DNA from: Parafrigoribacterium_A soli
GTDB taxonomy: Bacteria > Actinomycetota > Actinomycetes > Actinomycetales > Microbacteriaceae
Reading direction: 5' to 3'
Assembly (NCBI RefSeq): GCF_040227235.1
Contig: NZ_JBELNZ010000001.1
Coordinates: 682,001-746,000 of the forward strand
DNA length: 64,000 bases
The translations under genes were made by a program, and so were the position numbers. Below are positions 61,648-64,000 of this stretch, piece after piece. The notes under the pieces were generated by a model. It was not told where the DNA came from. It did not search any database and worked only from the letters and a program-made list of their open reading frames with translations. How positions within the stretch are numbered: the first letter of the stretch is position 1; every line of letters begins with the position of its first letter.

Positions 61648-62607
61648 ATGACGTCAATCCAGGACACGGTGACGGAAGGTAACGCTGCCGGCGTTTCCAA
61701 CCGCATCCAGTCTCGGCTACCCGAGATGTCGGGCGTCATGTCGAAAATCGCGCACTACCTGCTGGAGCATCCGCAGGCCCCGCTCAAGCTCTCGATCGGC
61801 CAACTCGCCGAGGGCGCCGGCACCTCCGCGGCCACGGTCACGCGCTTCTGCCGCATGCTCGGCTATGCCGGTTACGCCCCGTTCCGCGTGAGCATCGCCA
61901 CCGAGTTCGGCCGCAGCACGGCCCGCGACTCCTGGAAAACCGACATCGGTCGAGCCTTCGGTCCGGATGACCCTCCCGCAGACGTTCTCAGCACTCTCGT
62001 CAACGCGCACTCGCGAACGCTGCGCGAAACGGCCGCGGCCCTCGACCTGCCGATGCTGAAGACCCTGTCCAAACGCATCGCGGCGAGTCACCACGTCGAC
62101 ATCTACGGCGTCGGTGGCAGCGCAATGCTCGCCGACGAGATGCAGGCGCGCCTCTACCGCATCGGCATCAACACCCACGTCTGGTCCGAGGTACACGCCG
62201 GGCTCACGAGCGCGGCGATCCAGAACCGGCACGGTGTCGCGATCGGCATCTCGAACACCGGCCGCACCGAAGAGACCATCCAGATGCTCACCGAGGCCGG
62301 TCGCGCGGGCGCACTCACCGTCGCCGTCACCAACAACCCCACCTCGCCCATGGCCGAGGCCGCAGACATGAGCATCGTCACCTCGGTGTACGAGCGCTTC
62401 CTGCAGCCCGACGACCTCTCGGCCAAGCACGCGCAACTGCTCGTGCTCGACCTCCTCTACCTGCTCGTCGCGCAGGAGAACTTCGCGCGATCGACCGACA
62501 ACCTCGCCGCGTCAGCACTCGCCGTCTCCACGCACCGGCGGCCCAGTCGCTCCTCGGGGGCGACCAGGCACGACAGGGATTCTCATCAGTCAACGGAAAG
62601 CATTTAG
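61648..62607 (+). CDS. RpiR/MurR family transcriptional regulator
   Basis: A 319-aa regulator: the HTH_6 domain (about 15-90; VMSKIAHYLLEHPQAPLKLSI, AATVTRFCRMLGYAGYAPFR) and a SIS phosphosugar-binding domain (about 125-265; VDIYGVGGSAMLADEMQARL, GISNTGRTEETIQML). It senses a phosphorylated sugar, here likely a GlcNAc- or MurNAc-derived one. It opens the rpiR-SIS-ngcE run and is divergent from the kinase operon. It ends with a Ser/Arg-rich tail that is not part of the domains. Confidence 0.92.
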   Translation: MTSIQDTVTEGNAAGVSNRIQSRLPEMSGVMSKIAHYLLEHPQAPLKLSIGQLAEGAGTSAATVTRFCRMLGYAGYAPFRVSIATEFGRSTARDSWKTDIGRAFGPDDPPADVLSTLVNAHSRTLRETAAALDLPMLKTLSKRIAASHHVDIYGVGGSAMLADEMQARLYRIGINTHVWSEVHAGLTSAAIQNRHGVAIGISNTGRTEETIQMLTEAGRAGALTVAVTNNPTSPMAEAADMSIVTSVYERFLQPDDLSAKHAQLLVLDLLYLLVAQENFARSTDNLAASALAVSTHRRPSRSSGATRHDRDSHQSTESI

Positions 62608-62615
62608 GAGCACCA

Positions 62616-63389
62616 GTGTCAGAACCATCGGCCCAGTCGGCCTTGATCCGCGACTACACCGAGGGCGTGTTGTCGCGGCTGAACGAACTGGCAGCCCAGG
62701 CCGAGGCGGGCGCATTCGATGCCGCCATCGACATCCTCGTCACCTCGATCGAACGCGGGGGCGTCATCCAGGCTTTCGGCACCGGGCACAGCGAGGCCTT
62801 CGCGATGGAGATCGCCGGTCGCGCGGGCGGCCTCATTCCCACCAACAAGATCGCGCTGCGCGACGTGGTGCTGCGCGGCAGCCTCGAACTCGATGCGCTG
62901 AGCGGCGGCTCGCTCGAGCGCAACCCCGACATCGCCGACGAGCTCTACGAACTCACCACGGTCGGTGCGGATGACGCCTTCATCATCGCCTCGAATTCGG
63001 GCGTCAACGGGTCGATCGTGGGTCTCGCGCTGGCCGCCAAGCAGCACGGACATCCGGTGATCGCCGTCACGAGCCTCGACCACACCATGAAGGTCGAGCC
63101 GAAGCACGCGAGCGGCAAACGGCTGAGGGATGTCGCGGATGTCGTGCTCGACAACCTTGCGCCCTTCGGCGACGCGACTCAGGAGCTCTCGAGCGGCGTG
63201 CCGGTCGGGGCGGTGTCCTCGATCACGGCCGCGTACATCGCGCAGGTGCTCACGATCGGCACCGCGCACCGCATCGCGGCGACGGGCAAGACTCCCCCGC
63301 TCTACATCTCGGCCAACATCCCCGGCGGTGACGAACACAACCGCGCTCTCGAGGCTCAGTACGAGGGCAAGATCAGCCGCAGCGCCTAG
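62616..63389 (+). CDS. SIS-domain sugar-phosphate isomerase-like protein
   Basis: A 257-aa protein with one SIS domain: GGVIQAFGTGHSEAFAMEIAGRAGG, FIIASNSGVNGSIVGLALAAK and VIAVTSLDHT. Similar proteins act on amino-sugar phosphates (isomerase, deaminase or etherase) or sense them. It differs from MurQ in lacking the second conserved Glu region. GTG 62616 has TTAGGAG upstream; 8 bases separate it from rpiR. Confidence 0.87.
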   Translation: MSEPSAQSALIRDYTEGVLSRLNELAAQAEAGAFDAAIDILVTSIERGGVIQAFGTGHSEAFAMEIAGRAGGLIPTNKIALRDVVLRGSLELDALSGGSLERNPDIADELYELTTVGADDAFIIASNSGVNGSIVGLALAAKQHGHPVIAVTSLDHTMKVEPKHASGKRLRDVADVVLDNLAPFGDATQELSSGVPVGAVSSITAAYIAQVLTIGTAHRIAATGKTPPLYISANIPGGDEHNRALEAQYEGKISRSA

Positions 63390-63466
63390 GCCCACGACTC
63401 AACAAACGCACCACAACACAACAATGCAGTTCAGGTATCCAAGAGAAATGGAAGGCAGCACAACTC

Positions 63467-64000
63467 ATGTCCATTAAAGAAACCTCTCTTCAGCGGCGCG
63501 ACTTCCTTCGCGGCGCTCTCGTCACGGCACTGGTCATTCCCGCCGGCGGAATCCTCGCGTCGTGTGCGGGATCGGGTTCCGGAGGCACCACCACGACGGG
63601 CGGCAAGGTCACGGCCAAGAACCCCTTCGGCGTTGCAGCGGACTCCACGATCGACGCGGTCATCTTCAAGGGTGGCTACGGCATCGACTACGCGGACTTC
63701 GCGGGCAAGCAGGTCGAGTCCGAGCTGAAGGACCTGAAGGTCAAGGCCAAGGTCACGGCGCAGACCAACATCGCCCAGACGCTGCAGCCGCGATTCGTCG
63801 CAGGCAACCCGCCGGACGTGATCGACAACAGCGGTGCGAACCTCATCGGCATCAACACCATCCGCGAGCAGCTCGAAGACCTCACCTCGTTCCTCGACAC
63901 GAAGAACTACGAGGGCAAGGTCATCAAGGACACCCTGTTCGGCGGCGTCGTCGCACCGGGAACCTTCGACGGCAAGTTCGTTCAGCTCAACTACGTGCTG
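63467..64000 (+). CDS. ngcE: N-acetylglucosamine/chitobiose ABC importer binding protein, NgcE type (partial)
   Basis: The first 178 codons are in the window; the end is cut. The twin-Arg signal LQRRDFLRGALVTALVIPAG and lipobox ASC (Cys 33) mark a Tat-exported lipoprotein. NPFGV, VIFKGGYGIDYADF and LQPRFVAGNPPDVIDNSGAN match the NgcE pattern of Streptomyces. It binds GlcNAc/chitobiose for an importer that would use MsiK-type ATPase (compare ugpC at 14159). Its permeases are expected just past the end. Confidence 0.88.
   Translation, partial: MSIKETSLQRRDFLRGALVTALVIPAGGILASCAGSGSGGTTTTGGKVTAKNPFGVAADSTIDAVIFKGGYGIDYADFAGKQVESELKDLKVKAKVTAQTNIAQTLQPRFVAGNPPDVIDNSGANLIGINTIREQLEDLTSFLDTKNYEGKVIKDTLFGGVVAPGTFDGKFVQLNYVL

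Overview
The window is 64 kb of high-GC DNA (dense coding, third-position G/C, tRNA without an encoded CCA) from an actinobacterium, most likely a member of the Microbacteriaceae. Signs are the SenX3/RegX3-PhoU-GpmA block, CarD next to a fused IspDF, the DUF3263/LytR_C pair beside groEL with two CIRCE operators, a WXG100 protein, and a short DUF7882 protein of a type common in that family. This placement is inferred from gene content; no search was run. One stretch of Ns (8408-8507) is an assembly gap inside a tandem repeat.

Layout. 1-13.9 kb: a two-component sensor kinase, WXG100, groEL, a wall/envelope group (DUF3048 lipoprotein, LytR_C, DUF3263), DUF2332, msrB, a nitroreductase-like protein, tRNA-Thr followed by an unusual 63-bp tandem array of tRNA 3' halves, two small lineage-type proteins, then a ribbon-helix-helix / DUF4097 / DrrAB-type ABC exporter operon and a membrane-anchored DsbA-like protein. 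14.1-21.2 kb: the multi-sugar import ATPase UgpC/MsiK, a DUF4032 protein, a divergent Lrp regulator and PLP lyase, a YtrA-type GntR operon with a DUF1648 membrane protein, and an HSL-type esterase. 21.2-42.5 kb: a long catabolic region with 2-oxoacid dehydrogenase E1/E2, VOC protein, GntR, aldehyde dehydrogenase, HIBADH-like dehydrogenase, M24 hydrolase, XRE-cupin regulator, zinc alcohol dehydrogenase, Dabb protein, ketopantoate-reductase-like enzyme, amidohydrolase, SDR and TetR, and an eight-gene operon with a LIV-type ABC transporter and three tandem RidA paralogs. 42.6-51 kb: housekeeping genes (rlmB, cysS, ispDF, carD, lipoprotein, regX3, senX3, phoU, gpmA). 51-57.6 kb: LysR and putA, followed by a lower-GC patch with a secreted protein and a decayed copy of the putA 3' end. 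57.6-64 kb: an amino-sugar locus (Gfo/Idh oxidoreductase, DUF5107 protein, GlcNAc-kinase-like ATPase, divergent RpiR regulator, SIS protein and the start of an NgcE-type binding protein).

How the parts work together. Several regulator-target pairs can be read from shared sites. A 14-bp box in front of the TetR gene recurs, with one change, in front of the LIV/RidA operon, which ties them into one regulon. Two GTATAC-centred boxes lie between the E1/E2 operon and the VOC-GntR-ALDH operon. A perfect palindrome covers the promoter of the RHH-ABC operon. Three 11-bp-spaced heptamers precede phoU. The substrate of the 21-42 kb region cannot be named from sequence; its amidohydrolase, RidA-like, M24 and alcohol/aldehyde dehydrogenase genes suggest uptake and breakdown of a small nitrogen-containing compound. 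The most unusual sequence-level features are the tRNA-half array, a family of long intergenic hairpins (18.4, 21.1 and 42.6 kb), and the putA-remnant-bounded insert at 55.7-57.6 kb.
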